Positions 1-8,372 of a DNA stretch of 35,872 nt are shown in pieces. The position numbers were made by a program, and so were the translations under genes. Source of the stretch: Holophagaceae bacterium UBA692 (lineage in GTDB: Bacteria; Acidobacteriota; Holophagae; Holophagales; Holophagaceae); NCBI GenBank assembly GCA_002297665.1, contig DBMS01000148.1, positions 1-35,872 of the forward strand. The letters are read 5' to 3'. Each line of letters opens with the position of its first letter. The first letter of the stretch is position 1. The notes beneath the pieces were generated by a model. That model did no database searches. It was not told where the DNA came from and was given only the letters and a program-made list of their open reading frames with translations.

Positions 1-17
1 GCCCCAGTAAACTCGCG

Positions 18-431
18 CTAGAAGATCGGATCGCCCGGCTTGCGGCGCCAGGCTTCGGCGCGGTTCTTTCCGCCCTCGTTCTTGGCCTTGGCGTCCTTGG
101 CGGCGTTGGCCAGGCTCTCCAGGAGGCTGCCCCCCACCCGCGTGGCGGCGGCCTTCGTGATCCCGGGGGTGTGCACCCGCTCGGGGCCCTTGGGGCTCTC
201 GGCGGCATTGTTCGTGGCGGCCTCGGCCTGCTCCCGGAGCCGCTTTTCGTACCAGAGCTTGCGCTTGGGGTCCAGGGCGCGCACCTGCTTGACGCCGCCC
301 CCCTTCCGCGTGGCCGTGGGTTTGGGTTTCAACTCCCTCTTGTCCTCCCGATGATCGGATTCAGGATCGGAGGCTTCTTCCAGGATCTTGGCGAGGTCCG
401 CCAGGCTTCCAAGGCCGCGCTGCTTGCTCAT
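18..431 (-). CDS. Small charged hypothetical protein (137 aa)
   Basis: I do not recognise a family. The product is strongly charged and rich in Lys, Arg, Glu and Ala, with no signal peptide, membrane segment or catalytic motif. The N-terminal ~25 residues (LGSLADLAKILEEA) look like an amphipathic helix; the middle is low-complexity and basic, with a helical stretch around WYEKRLREQAEAA, and the tail is again Lys/Arg-rich. A GGGAG sequence lies about 12 bases before the ATG, and a perfect 10-bp palindrome (432-441) sits directly in front of the start codon. It is probably a soluble, partly disordered protein; a nucleic-acid-binding role is possible but only a guess from composition. Codon use matches the neighbours, which supports a real gene. 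Confidence 0.6.
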   Translation of the reverse strand: MSKQRGLGSLADLAKILEEASDPESDHREDKRELKPKPTATRKGGGVKQVRALDPKRKLWYEKRLREQAEAATNNAAESPKGPERVHTPGITKAAATRVGGSLLESLANAAKDAKAKNEGGKNRAEAWRRKPGDPIF

Positions 432-513
432 GTGTCGACACGACTCCCAAAGGACCTAGACCAGGCCCAGTCCTCAAGCCTACCCCGGTATCCCACGGCG
501 GCCAAGACCCTTT

Positions 514-593
514 AGAGGGTGTCTGCAAAAAGGAGGGCCCCGCGACGGCGTCCAGAGGCCCGATTATCGGGCGCAAGGTTGCAGACACCCTCT
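514..593. repeat. 80-bp element bounded by a perfect 15-bp inverted repeat
   Basis: The outer arms 514-528 and 579-593 are exact reverse complements (AGAGGGTGTCTGCAA and TTGCAGACACCCTCT). They enclose 50 bases that contain a second perfect inverted repeat, 558-572 (7-bp arms, 1-base centre). It lies between the end of the dehydrogenase gene (minus) and the start of the hypothetical gene. Neither strand has a T-run after the outer arm, so it does not look like a standard intrinsic terminator. Size and symmetry resemble a small non-autonomous insertion element (MITE) or the trimmed ends of an insertion sequence. I see no clear target-site duplication. Confidence 0.6.
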
Positions 594-612
594 TGGAGTC
601 CGTGACGAAATT

Positions 613-1668
613 TCAGAGGGCGTCCGCGATGGCCCGGCCCATGTCCGAGGTCGTGGCCCGGCCGCCCAGGTCGGGGGTGCGGGGGCCTTCGGCCAGCACC
701 TTCTCGATGGCCCGCATGACCGCTGCGGCCGCCGCGGGCTGTCCCAGGTGGTCCAGCATCATGGACCCGGCCCAGATCTGGCCCACGGGGTTGGCGATGC
801 CCTTGCCGGCGATGTCGGGGGCCGAGCCGTGCACGGGTTCGAACATGGAGGGGTGGACGCGCTCGGGGTTGAGGTTGGCCGAGGGGGCGATGGCGATGGT
901 GCCCGCGCACGCCGGGGCCAGGTCGGAAAGGATGTCGCCGAAGAGGTTGGAGCCCACCACCACGTCGAACCAGTCGGGGTTCCGCACGAACTGGGCCGTG
1001 AGGATGTCGATGTGGTACTGGTCCACCCGCACCTCGGGGTAGTTCCTGGCCATGAGGGCGAAGCGCTCGTCCCAGTAAGGCATGGTGATGGCCAGGCCGT
1101 TGGACTTGGTGGCCGAGGTGACGTGCCTTCCGCGGGCCATGGCCTGCTCGAAGGCGTACTTCAGGATGCGGTCCACGCCCTTGCGCGTGAATGTGGCCTC
1201 GCCCACCACCCGCTCGTCCTCGGTGCCCCTGTGCTCGAAGCGGCCCTGGGTGCCGTACTCGCCCTCGGTGTTCTCCCGGACGATCATCATGTCGATGCTC
1301 CCGGGCTCGCGCCCGGCCAGGGGCGACTTCACGCCCGGCATGAGGCGCACCGGGCGGATGTTGGCGTACTGGTCGAATTCGCGGCGGATGGGGATGAGCA
1401 GGCCCCACAGGGAGACGTGGTCGGGCACCCCCGGAAAGCCCACCGCGCCCAGGAACACGGAATCGAAGGGCCGAAGCCGGTCGATGCCGTCGGCGGGCAT
1501 CATGGCGCCGTGCCGGGCGTAGTATTCGCAGGACCAGTCGAAATGGGTCCAGTCCATGCGGAAGCCGAACCGGGTCGCGGCCGCGTCCAGGACGCGGATG
1601 CCCTCGACCATGACTTCCTTGCCGATCCCGTCGCCGGGAATGGACGCGATGCGGATGGGGGTGGACAT
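613..1668 (-). CDS. ttuC: Tartrate / D-malate dehydrogenase (isopropylmalate dehydrogenase family)
   Basis: Cytoplasmic NAD-dependent beta-decarboxylating dehydrogenase of the IPMDH/ICDH fold. Family members oxidise and decarboxylate 2-hydroxy acids such as D-malate or tartrate. The 351-aa length is normal. Visible motifs are the N-terminal IPGDGIGKE (residues 9-17), the FDWSCEYYARHGAMMP stretch (43-58) typical of the tartrate/D-malate branch rather than LeuB, ENTEGEYG (132-139), the catalytic Lys region ATKSNG (186-191), DILT (221-224), the metal-binding NLFGDILSD (241-249) and EPVHGSAPDIAGKG (277-290). The ATG has a strong GGAGG ribosome site. No leucine genes are nearby, which also argues against leuB. 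The exact substrate (D-malate, tartrate or 3-isopropylmalate) cannot be settled from sequence. Confidence 0.85.
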   Translation of the reverse strand: MSTPIRIASIPGDGIGKEVMVEGIRVLDAAATRFGFRMDWTHFDWSCEYYARHGAMMPADGIDRLRPFDSVFLGAVGFPGVPDHVSLWGLLIPIRREFDQYANIRPVRLMPGVKSPLAGREPGSIDMMIVRENTEGEYGTQGRFEHRGTEDERVVGEATFTRKGVDRILKYAFEQAMARGRHVTSATKSNGLAITMPYWDERFALMARNYPEVRVDQYHIDILTAQFVRNPDWFDVVVGSNLFGDILSDLAPACAGTIAIAPSANLNPERVHPSMFEPVHGSAPDIAGKGIANPVGQIWAGSMMLDHLGQPAAAAAVMRAIEKVLAEGPRTPDLGGRATTSDMGRAIADAL

Positions 1669-1743
1669 GACGGGCCTCCGGGGCGCAATGGACTGGGCGG
1701 GAAACAGTATGATCCCAACCCGGCGCGCCGGAGGAGCCGGGGG

Positions 1744-2298
1744 TCAGTATTTCATCTTGATGTCCACGGGGTTCTTGAAGGTGTCGTACAGGGGCGAGGT
1801 CCTGACCACGGCCTCGTGGAGTTCCTTCACCTGCTGGGGGGTGCCGTTGCAGGTGAGGTTCACCTTGATGCGGATCTGCGAGAGGCCCGGCCGGATCTTC
1901 TTGTCCAGTTCCATGAACCCGCGCAGGTCGGTGTCGGTCTCCACCTCGAAGCTCAGGCTGTGGATGTCGATGCCCATGGCCGTGGCGTTGTAGGCGTAGG
2001 TGACGTTCAGGCAGCTCGTCAGGGCGTGGAGCGCCGCCTCCCCGGCGTTGGGCGCCAGGTCCGTGCCCAGAAGGGTCGTGGGTTCGTCGCCCTCCAGGAA
2101 GGCCGGGGTGCTCCGCTTGTGCTCCTTGCCCAGGGCGTAGTGGGTATCGAAGGTGCTCTGGGAGTGGGCGCCGTTGATCCACTTGGACCGGGAACGGAAC
2201 GTCAGCTTGCCCAGGGAGGGCGTGGCCTTGACCTTGTTCATGAGGCCCGTGAGATCCTCCACGGACACGCCGTTGTGGGTGGCTTGCATCGTGCTCAT
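1744..2298 (-). CDS. OsmC-family protein
   Basis: 184-aa member of the OsmC/Ohr fold, a family of thiol peroxidases acting on organic hydroperoxides in the cytoplasm. The typical central helix is visible (APNAGEAALHALTSCLNVTY, Cys96), followed by the GIDIHSLSFEVETDTDLRGF strand pair. The second redox cysteine expected near the C-terminus is a serine (VRTSPLYDTF, Ser168); the only other Cys is Cys150, in a different strand. The protein may therefore be a non-peroxidase OsmC relative. The start at 2298 is chosen because GAGGAGGCGAA directly precedes ATGAGC; an in-frame extension to 2439 lacks family-like sequence. The dehydrogenase starts 75 bases downstream, so the two may be co-transcribed. 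Confidence 0.85.
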   Translation of the reverse strand: MSTMQATHNGVSVEDLTGLMNKVKATPSLGKLTFRSRSKWINGAHSQSTFDTHYALGKEHKRSTPAFLEGDEPTTLLGTDLAPNAGEAALHALTSCLNVTYAYNATAMGIDIHSLSFEVETDTDLRGFMELDKKIRPGLSQIRIKVNLTCNGTPQQVKELHEAVVRTSPLYDTFKNPVDIKMKY

Positions 2299-2437
2299 TT
2301 CGCCTCCTCGGGGGCGGCTGTTTCCAATGAGGCACACCCTGGCCGCCCCCGTTCCGGGAGGTGGACGTGCCGGTCCCTGGAGAGAAGCCGAACCGGGAAG
2401 GTGCCCGCGTTCGTGCCCTCGCTGGTAAACCGAGGCC

Positions 2438-2465
2438 AAGGTAGGTCAAACCGGGATCGAGTCAA
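2438..2465 (-). promoter_or_regulatory. Possible promoter of the OsmC gene
   Basis: On the minus strand TTGACT (2465-2460) and TACCTT (2443-2438) are separated by 16 bases, within the 201-base gap between the efflux operon and the OsmC gene. The -35 box is good but the -10 box is poor, so this is a weak prediction. It would leave a leader of roughly 130 bases. Confidence 0.22.
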
Positions 2466-2499
2466 GGTCGCGGCGCGGGCCGCTTCCCGGCTCCCATGA

Positions 2500-3756
2500 T
2501 CAGCGCATGGCTTCCATGGGGCTGAGGCGCATGGCCCTGAAGGCCGGATACATGCCGAACACCAGGGAAAGCGCCAGCGCCACGCCCCAGGCCATGAGGA
2601 GGCCATACATATTCACCACGAGGCCGTAGGGGAAATTGCTTGAAAGGGCCTTGCAGAGGGCGCCGCCCGCCAGGGTGCCCGTAAGGGCGCCCAACGCCGC
2701 CAGCACGGCCGCCTCAAGAAGAAACTGCACGAAGATCTCCTGGTCCGAGGCGCCCAGGGCCTTGCGCAGGCCGATCTCGTAGCGGCGGTCCGAGAAGGAG
2801 ATGAGCATCACCGAGAGCACCCCCACGCCGCCCACCAGGAGCACCGTGCCCGCCAGGCTCATGAGGACGATGGTCCAGCCCCGCATCTGCTGCATGAAGT
2901 TCTGCCAGCTGCGCGCGGCCTCGGCGTCCAGGTCCAGGATCTCCACGTCCTCGATGCCGTGATGGGCCTGCTTGGCCCGGCCCAGCACCAGGGCCGTGAC
3001 GTCCTTGGCGTCCCGCTTGGCCTTGAGCTTGACGCCCACCTGGCTGAGCTTGTGGGTGGGATCCAGGCGGTCCATGTAGGCCTCGAGGGGAATGAGCATG
3101 CCGTTGGCGTCCACCCAGGTGTCCTCGTTGAAGATCATCAGGGGGGCCAGGACGCCCACCACCCGGAAGGGGATGCCGTCGACCATGATGTCCTTGCCCA
3201 CCGGGTCCGCGCCGCCCAGGAACTTGGAGGCCAGGCTGGCGCCCAGCACGGCCACCGTGGACCGGCGCCTCTGGTCGTCCTCGGTAAGGCCGCGCCCGGA
3301 GGCGATCCTGCGGTTCATGACGGGGATGTAGTCCGGCACGTTGCCGGCGACCATGATCCGCTCGTTGCCGCTGGCCACGCGCACGCTGGTCTGCTTCACG
3401 GCCCGGGGCATGAAGGCCATGACCTTGTCGTAGGGCGCGGTGAGGCGGGGGACATCCTCCATGCGAAGGCCCGGGCTCATGGCGAAGCGCTTCTGCTCCT
3501 CGGAGGTCTCGGGGGTCTTGGGGGCCATGACGAGGGTGCCGTCCCAGCTCATGCCGGAAAAGCCCGTGCCGATCTTGTCCAGGATGCCGTCCAGCACGGA
3601 CGTCATCACCACCAGGGCGAAGACGCCCAGCATGAGGAGCGTGAGCGTGAGGATGCTCCGCATCTTGTGGGCCCACAGCTCGGTCAGTCCGCTGACCACC
3701 ACCTCCCAGGCCAGGGCGGCCTGGTGCCCGATGCCCCGGGTCGAAGTTTCACTCAT
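2500..3756 (-). CDS. ABC transporter permease, MacB/FtsX type (second permease)
   Basis: 418-aa inner-membrane permease of the MacB/LolC type. One N-terminal membrane helix (about residues 34-56) is followed by a large periplasmic MacB_PCD-like domain (about 57-285) and an FtsX-type block of three membrane helices (about 292-318, 340-368 and 385-408). It ends with the family hallmark PAFRAMRLSPMEAMR. It overlaps the end of the preceding permease by 8 bases (3749-3756), so the two are translationally coupled. With the upstream ATPase and adaptor it should form a tripartite-type export or mechanotransmission complex. Substrate unknown; known relatives export macrolides, peptides or lipoproteins. 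Confidence 0.9.
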   Translation of the reverse strand: MSETSTRGIGHQAALAWEVVVSGLTELWAHKMRSILTLTLLMLGVFALVVMTSVLDGILDKIGTGFSGMSWDGTLVMAPKTPETSEEQKRFAMSPGLRMEDVPRLTAPYDKVMAFMPRAVKQTSVRVASGNERIMVAGNVPDYIPVMNRRIASGRGLTEDDQRRRSTVAVLGASLASKFLGGADPVGKDIMVDGIPFRVVGVLAPLMIFNEDTWVDANGMLIPLEAYMDRLDPTHKLSQVGVKLKAKRDAKDVTALVLGRAKQAHHGIEDVEILDLDAEAARSWQNFMQQMRGWTIVLMSLAGTVLLVGGVGVLSVMLISFSDRRYEIGLRKALGASDQEIFVQFLLEAAVLAALGALTGTLAGGALCKALSSNFPYGLVVNMYGLLMAWGVALALSLVFGMYPAFRAMRLSPMEAMR

Positions 3757-4999
3757 AGCGAAGGGCCTCCATGGGGGAGAGGCGGCTGGCCTTCCACGCG
3801 GGGTAAAGGGCGAAGGCGAAGCCGAAGACGGCCGCCAGCAGGAAGGCCCACACGAAGCTCGACAGGCGCATGTAGAGGGGAACCCCCAGGCTCAGGCAGA
3901 TGCTCCAGGAGAAGAGCACGCCCGCCGTGAGGCCCAGGAAGGCGCCCAGAAGGGTGAGGAGCAGGGCCTCGGTCATGAAGCCCTTGAAGACCTCCCGCCC
4001 CGAGGCGCCGATGGCCATCTTCACGCCCACCTCGCGCACCCGCTCCTTGAGGGAGGCCATCTGGATGTTCACGTTCACGATGCCCCCGCCCAGCAGGGCC
4101 AGGACGCCCGAGAGCAGGAAGATGATGTTGTAGACGTCGCCCTGGCTGCGGCGCTTGGCCATGCGCGCGGCCACGTCGTCCAGCCGGAAATCCTCCTGCT
4201 GGCGGTGGCTGGCCTTGAGGAAGGCGCTGAGGCCCTTGGCGAATCCCTGGATGGCGTTGACCTCGGGCAGGCGGAAGGTGACGCGGTCCGTGCGGCGGTA
4301 CTGGTCGCCCTGCATGCGCTTCTGCACGAAGGACGAGGGCAGGGCGATGATGCGGTTGCGCCACTGGAAGATGTTGCCCTGGCCCTCCCGGAACCGGAAG
4401 ACGCGCTCCTCGAAGAGCCCCACCACGGTGACGGGGATGTTGCCGACGGTCATGACCTGGCCGATGGCGTCGCCGGCGGGGAAAAAGGTCTGGGCGGCTT
4501 CCGCGCCCAGGATGGCCACGGCCTCGCCCTGCTCCAGGTCCGTGGCGCTGAAGGCGCGCCCCGCGGCCACGGCGTAGCCCTCCATGGGGATGAAGTCGGC
4601 GCCGATGCCGGTGAGCTGGCGGTCCTGGTCGGCGTAGGGGGACTTGGTGCGGGCCCTGGCGTTCTTGCGAACGCTCACGCCGGCCACGGCCTTGGTGTCC
4701 AGTTCCGCGCCCTGCTCGGCGTCGTCGTGGCGCAGCCCGCGGTTGGCGGTCTGCAGCGCCGTGGCCTGGCCGTCCTTGACGATGGCGTTGGGCTGGACGT
4801 TGAGCTTGTCCAGGCCTCCGAGCTTGACGAAGAGCCGGTCGCTCTGGGCCCGCTGGCTGTCGGAGATGGAGAATCCCCCCAGCACCGAGGCCACGCCCAG
4901 GATCACGCCCAGGGCCTGGAGGATGGAACGGCCCAGGTTCTCCCGGATCTCCACCCAGGATTCCAGGAGCCGTTCGCGGAAGGCGCCCGAGCCGCTCAT
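3749..4999 (-). CDS. ABC transporter permease, MacB/FtsX type (first permease)
   Basis: 416-aa paralogue of the next permease with the same order: N-terminal helix (about residues 25-46), periplasmic domain, then three helices of an FtsX domain and the closing motif YPAWKASRLSPMEALRYE. Its start codon overlaps the stop of the ATPase gene by four bases (4996-4999), and its end overlaps the next permease by eight. The sequences differ throughout, so the pair are old paralogues rather than a recent duplication. The arrangement suggests a heterodimeric permease served by one ATPase, unlike classical MacB, where ATPase and permease are fused and homodimeric. Confidence 0.9.
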   Translation of the reverse strand: MSGSGAFRERLLESWVEIRENLGRSILQALGVILGVASVLGGFSISDSQRAQSDRLFVKLGGLDKLNVQPNAIVKDGQATALQTANRGLRHDDAEQGAELDTKAVAGVSVRKNARARTKSPYADQDRQLTGIGADFIPMEGYAVAAGRAFSATDLEQGEAVAILGAEAAQTFFPAGDAIGQVMTVGNIPVTVVGLFEERVFRFREGQGNIFQWRNRIIALPSSFVQKRMQGDQYRRTDRVTFRLPEVNAIQGFAKGLSAFLKASHRQQEDFRLDDVAARMAKRRSQGDVYNIIFLLSGVLALLGGGIVNVNIQMASLKERVREVGVKMAIGASGREVFKGFMTEALLLTLLGAFLGLTAGVLFSWSICLSLGVPLYMRLSSFVWAFLLAAVFGFAFALYPAWKASRLSPMEALRYE

Positions 5000-5679
5000 G
5001 CGGGCTCGCCCGCGGCGATGAGCCCGTCGCGGATCTCCACCTTGCGCTGGGCCATGGCGGCGATGCCCAGGTCGTGGGTCACGAGGATGACGGTGTTGCC
5101 CTGGCGGTTGAGTTCCCGGAACAGGGCGAGGATCTCCGCGCCGGTGTGGGAGTCCAGGGCCCCGGTGGGTTCGTCGGCCAGGAGGATGGTGGGGCGGTTG
5201 GCCAGGGACCTGGCGATGGACACCCGCTGCTTCTGGCCCCCGGAGAGCTCGCCGGGAAGCTTCATGGCCTTGTCGGCGATGCCCACCCGGTCCAGCAGCT
5301 CCAGGGCCCGGGCCCGGCGCTCCTTGCGGCCCACGCCCGCGTAGAGCATGGGCAGTTCCACGTTGCGCACCACCGAGGCCTTGGGCAGGAGGTTGTAGGC
5401 CTGGAACACGAAGCCGATCTTGGTGTTGCGGATGCGGGCCAGGTCGCCTCCGGAGAGACCCTGGACGGGATGGCCGTCCAGTTCATAGGTGCCGGCGGTG
5501 GGCCGGTCCAGGCAGCCCAGGATGGCCATGAGGGTGGACTTCCCGGAGCCGCTGGGGCCGATGAGGGCGATGAACTCACCGGCTTCCACCTGGAGGTCGA
5601 TGCCGCGCAGGGCGTGGACGGCGGTGCCGTTGGCGCCGAAGACCTTCTTGATCTCCCGCGTTTCGATGACGAGCGGCAT
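4996..5679 (-). CDS. ABC transporter ATP-binding protein, MacB/LolD type
   Basis: 227-aa cytoplasmic ATPase subunit powering the two downstream permeases. All nucleotide-binding elements are present: Walker A GPSGSGKST (residues 41-49), Q-loop Gln93 in FVFQAYNLLP, signature LSGGQ (145-149), Walker B ILLADEPTGALD (165-176) and switch His202. FQAYNLLP and DEPTGALDS are typical of the LolD/MacB class. The start at 5679 (MPLVIETREIKKVF) fits the family; the in-frame extension to 5856 is unrelated sequence that lies inside the adaptor gene. It begins 11 bases after the adaptor stop, with a CTGGAG ribosome site. Confidence 0.93.
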   Translation of the reverse strand: MPLVIETREIKKVFGANGTAVHALRGIDLQVEAGEFIALIGPSGSGKSTLMAILGCLDRPTAGTYELDGHPVQGLSGGDLARIRNTKIGFVFQAYNLLPKASVVRNVELPMLYAGVGRKERRARALELLDRVGIADKAMKLPGELSGGQKQRVSIARSLANRPTILLADEPTGALDSHTGAEILALFRELNRQGNTVILVTHDLGIAAMAQRKVEIRDGLIAAGEPA

Positions 5680-5690
5680 GATGGCTCCAG

Positions 5691-6905
5691 CTAGAAGTTG
5701 TCTTCGTCCTTTTCCACCTTCTTGCGGGTGGGGTCCTCGAGGCACACCTGCTCGTCCTTGTTCAGGCCTGAGAGGATCTCGACCCGCTCCAGGGTGGCGA
5801 TGCCGGCCTTCACGGGGACCACGTCGAAGTAGTCGCGCCAGTGGTCCGAGAGCCACACGAACTTGGACCGGCCGGAAAGCCCTTCCTTGGCGGCGGCCAT
5901 CTTCTGGGGGTCCAGGTCCTTCTTCAGGCGGAACACCACCGTGCCGCCGTCGCGGCGCTGCAGGGCCTCCAGGGGCACGCTCACGGCCTTGTCCCGCTTC
6001 TCGCCCAGGATCTCGACGTTGGCGCTCATGCCGGTGCGGTAGGCCTCGCTCAGCTCGTCCAGCTTGATCTCCACCTTGAAGACCTTGATCTTGTCCACCA
6101 GCTCGGCGGCGGGGGACACGAAGCGCACCCGGCCGTTGAAGGTCCGCTGCGGGAAGGCGTCCAGGGTGATGCGCACCGGCTGGCCCACCATCACCTTGGC
6201 CACGTCCACCTCGTTGACGTTGACCTTGATTATCAGGGACTTCAAGTCGGCCACGGTGTAGACGACCGTGCCCGCGTTGAAGCTGTTCACGCCGCTCATG
6301 ATGGTGTCGCCCAGCTCCACGCCCTTCTTGATGATCATGCCGCTCATGGGGCTGATGACCTTGGCGTGCTGGGTGGAGGCGTTGCCGGCGATGGGGATGC
6401 CCCGGTCCTCGACGATCTGGTACCGCGTCTGCGCGGACTTGAGCGTCTCCTGGGCCATGTCCCGGGCGGTGCGGGAGGCGCGGAAGGACTGGTCGGACAC
6501 GAGCCCCTCCTTGAAGAGGGCCTCCTGCTGCTTGAAGTCCTTGTCCGCGTTCAGGAAGGCCACCTTGGCCGCGGAGACGCTGCCCTGCACGTCGGAGAGC
6601 GTCTGGGCCTGGTTCACGTCGGGCTCCACCTCGGCGAGCACCTCGCCGGCGGTGACCATGTCGCCCTCGCGCACCTTGTAGGAGAGCACCCGCCCCGAGA
6701 CGGTCGACTTGATGTCGACCTTCACGAAGGGATCCACCACCCCCACCTCCCGGACGCTGACCTGGAGGTCCTCGGCCTGCACCTTCCCGAGGCGGAAGGG
6801 GGTTTCCTGGTTCGCCTTGGGCTTATGGGTGCTCTTGGCCGCCACAAGCAGTCCGCCCACCAGCACGACGCCCGCCACGCCTAGGATCCACCAGCGCTTT
6901 TTCAT
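5691..6905 (-). CDS. Periplasmic adaptor subunit, MacA/HlyD family
   Basis: 404-aa membrane-fusion protein linking the inner-membrane permeases to an outer-membrane channel. One N-terminal membrane anchor (residues 6-24) is followed by a lipoyl-like half motif (about 66-98, STVSGRVLSYKVREGDMV), a coiled-coil hairpin (about 97-165, AAKVAFLNADKDFKQQEALF), the second lipoyl half (about 180-205, VISPMSGMIIKKGVELGD) and a beta-barrel domain (about 225-300). The ATG at 6905 follows GGGAGAGTT and gives a classic MKKRWW N-terminus; the upstream extension is not adaptor-like. It is the first gene of a four-gene operon. No TolC-like outer-membrane gene is in the window, so the channel must be encoded elsewhere. 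Confidence 0.92.
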   Translation of the reverse strand: MKKRWWILGVAGVVLVGGLLVAAKSTHKPKANQETPFRLGKVQAEDLQVSVREVGVVDPFVKVDIKSTVSGRVLSYKVREGDMVTAGEVLAEVEPDVNQAQTLSDVQGSVSAAKVAFLNADKDFKQQEALFKEGLVSDQSFRASRTARDMAQETLKSAQTRYQIVEDRGIPIAGNASTQHAKVISPMSGMIIKKGVELGDTIMSGVNSFNAGTVVYTVADLKSLIIKVNVNEVDVAKVMVGQPVRITLDAFPQRTFNGRVRFVSPAAELVDKIKVFKVEIKLDELSEAYRTGMSANVEILGEKRDKAVSVPLEALQRRDGGTVVFRLKKDLDPQKMAAAKEGLSGRSKFVWLSDHWRDYFDVVPVKAGIATLERVEILSGLNKDEQVCLEDPTRKKVEKDEDNF

Positions 6906-7096
6906 AACTCTCCCGCATGTCCATGAGCTTGGAACTGAATTGACTACGGCCCAAGTTTGGCCACGTTTAGGGGGCGGATAACCGGTCATTCGGCGGCCAC
7001 GGGGCGGGAGTCGGCCAACGCAGGCCCACCGCCGGGGAATGGCCCCCGAGCGGCGAGCGGACGGGCTTTGCCATTGCGGATGGATGGACGTGCGAT

Positions 7097-7118
7097 CGCG
7101 AATTTCAACCCATTCGCG
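7097..7118 (-). terminator. Hairpin downstream of ackA
   Basis: CGCGAA (7097-7102) and TTCGCG (7113-7118) form a perfect 6-bp stem with a 10-base loop, starting 18 bases after the acetate kinase stop. There is no T-run on the minus strand, so it may be a weak terminator or an mRNA 3'-end stabiliser. The rest of the 230-base gap (6906-7135) should hold the promoter of the efflux operon, but I see no convincing -35/-10 pair. Confidence 0.3.
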
Positions 7119-7135
7119 TTGGTAGAGTTAGGTAT

Positions 7136-8323
7136 TCAGTGCGAGGAGGTCAGCCGCTTGGCTTCCCGGGCGATCATGAGTTCCTCATTCGTGGGAACCA
7201 CCACCACGGCCACCTTGGAGTCCGGCCGGGAGATGAAGCGGTCCGCCTTGCTGCGGGTGGCGTTGATCTCCTCGTCCAGGGACACGCCCAGGAAGCCCAG
7301 GCGCTGGCAGATCCAGCTGCGCAGGCCCGGGGAGTTCTCGCCGATGCCGGCGGTGAAGCAGATGGCGTCCACGCCGTTCATGGCCGCGGCGTACCCGCCC
7401 ACGTACTTCAGGACGCCGTAGCACAGCACCTCGTGGGCCAGCCTGGCGCGCTTGTTCTTGTCCATGGCCTCCTCCACCTCGCGGCAGTCCGAGGAGACGC
7501 CGGAGATGCCCAGCAGGCCGGACTTCTTGTTGAGCAGGGCGGAGAGGGCGGGGCCGTCGAGCTTCTCCTGCTCCATGAGCGTGGTGAGCACGCCCGGGTC
7601 CAGGTTGCCGCTGCGGGTGCCCATGACCACGCCTTCCAGGGGCGTGAGGCCCATGGAGGTGTCCACGCTGCGGCCGTTGTGCACGGCGGTGATGCTCGAG
7701 CCGTTGCCCAGGTGGCAGGTGATGATCTTGGTGGCTTCCAGGGGCTTGCCCAGGAGGTTGGCGGTGCGTTCGGCCACGTAGCGGTGGCTGGTGCCGTGGA
7801 ATCCGTAGCGCCGCAGGCCCAGGCGCTGGCAGAGCTCGTAGGGCAGGCCGTAGGTGTAGGCGTATTCGGGCATGCTGTGGTGGAAGGACGTGTCGAAGAC
7901 CGCCACCTGGGGCACGCCGGGGAAGAGCTCCTGGGCGGTGCGGATGCCCGAGGCCGAGGCGGGGTTGTGCAGGGGCGCGTAGAAGGCCAGCTCCTCGATC
8001 TCCTTCAGGACCGCCGGGGTGATCACCTCGGAGTCACCGAAATTGGGACCCCCGTGGGCCACGCGGTGGCCCACGGCGTAGACCTCCTGGTCCTCGCCCA
8101 GCACGGTGTGCCTGAGCTGGTCCATGATCGCCGCCAGGGCCTTCTTGTGGTTGGCCATGTCGAGCTCGAGACGGCCCTTCTCGCCCTGGATGGTCCAGCG
8201 GATGAAGCCCTCGGAGATCCCGATGCGCTCGGCGATGCCATCCGCCAGCGTCCTCTCCTCTTCCATGTTGACCAGGTTGAACTTCAGGGAGGATGAGCCG
8301 GCATTCAGGACGAGGATCAACAC
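7136..8323 (-). CDS. ackA: Acetate kinase
   Basis: 395-aa cytoplasmic enzyme that converts acetyl phosphate and ADP to acetate and ATP (or the reverse), normally paired with phosphotransacetylase. Family motifs are complete: NAGSSSLKF (residues 7-15), GHRVAHGG (85-92), FDTSFHHSMP (143-152), FHGTSHRYV (175-183), CHLGNGSS (203-210) and GTRSGNLDPGV (235-245). The start is GTG, preceded at proper spacing by AGGAG; the next residues (LILVLNAGSSS) match the usual N-terminus exactly. No pta gene is adjacent. It probably provides ATP in fermentation, or acetate activation when acetate is the carbon source. Confidence 0.96.
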   Translation of the reverse strand: MLILVLNAGSSSLKFNLVNMEEERTLADGIAERIGISEGFIRWTIQGEKGRLELDMANHKKALAAIMDQLRHTVLGEDQEVYAVGHRVAHGGPNFGDSEVITPAVLKEIEELAFYAPLHNPASASGIRTAQELFPGVPQVAVFDTSFHHSMPEYAYTYGLPYELCQRLGLRRYGFHGTSHRYVAERTANLLGKPLEATKIITCHLGNGSSITAVHNGRSVDTSMGLTPLEGVVMGTRSGNLDPGVLTTLMEQEKLDGPALSALLNKKSGLLGISGVSSDCREVEEAMDKNKRARLAHEVLCYGVLKYVGGYAAAMNGVDAICFTAGIGENSPGLRSWICQRLGFLGVSLDEEINATRSKADRFISRPDSKVAVVVVPTNEELMIAREAKRLTSSH

Positions 8324-8372
8324 AAGATACTCCTATCGTTAATTCGATTCTCCCTAGTCTAAACCGAACCCA

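Noticed and set aside
1720..1731. The 12-bp palindrome CCGGCGCGCCGG as a terminator after the OsmC gene.
   Set aside because: It is too short, has no loop when folded and no T-run; in a GC-rich genome such palindromes are common.
6906..7135. A c-di-GMP (GEMM) riboswitch suggested by GGCAAAGCC on the minus strand upstream of the efflux operon.
   Set aside because: Only the short GCAAAGCC core is present; the second conserved arm, the tetraloop helix and the tetraloop receptor are absent.
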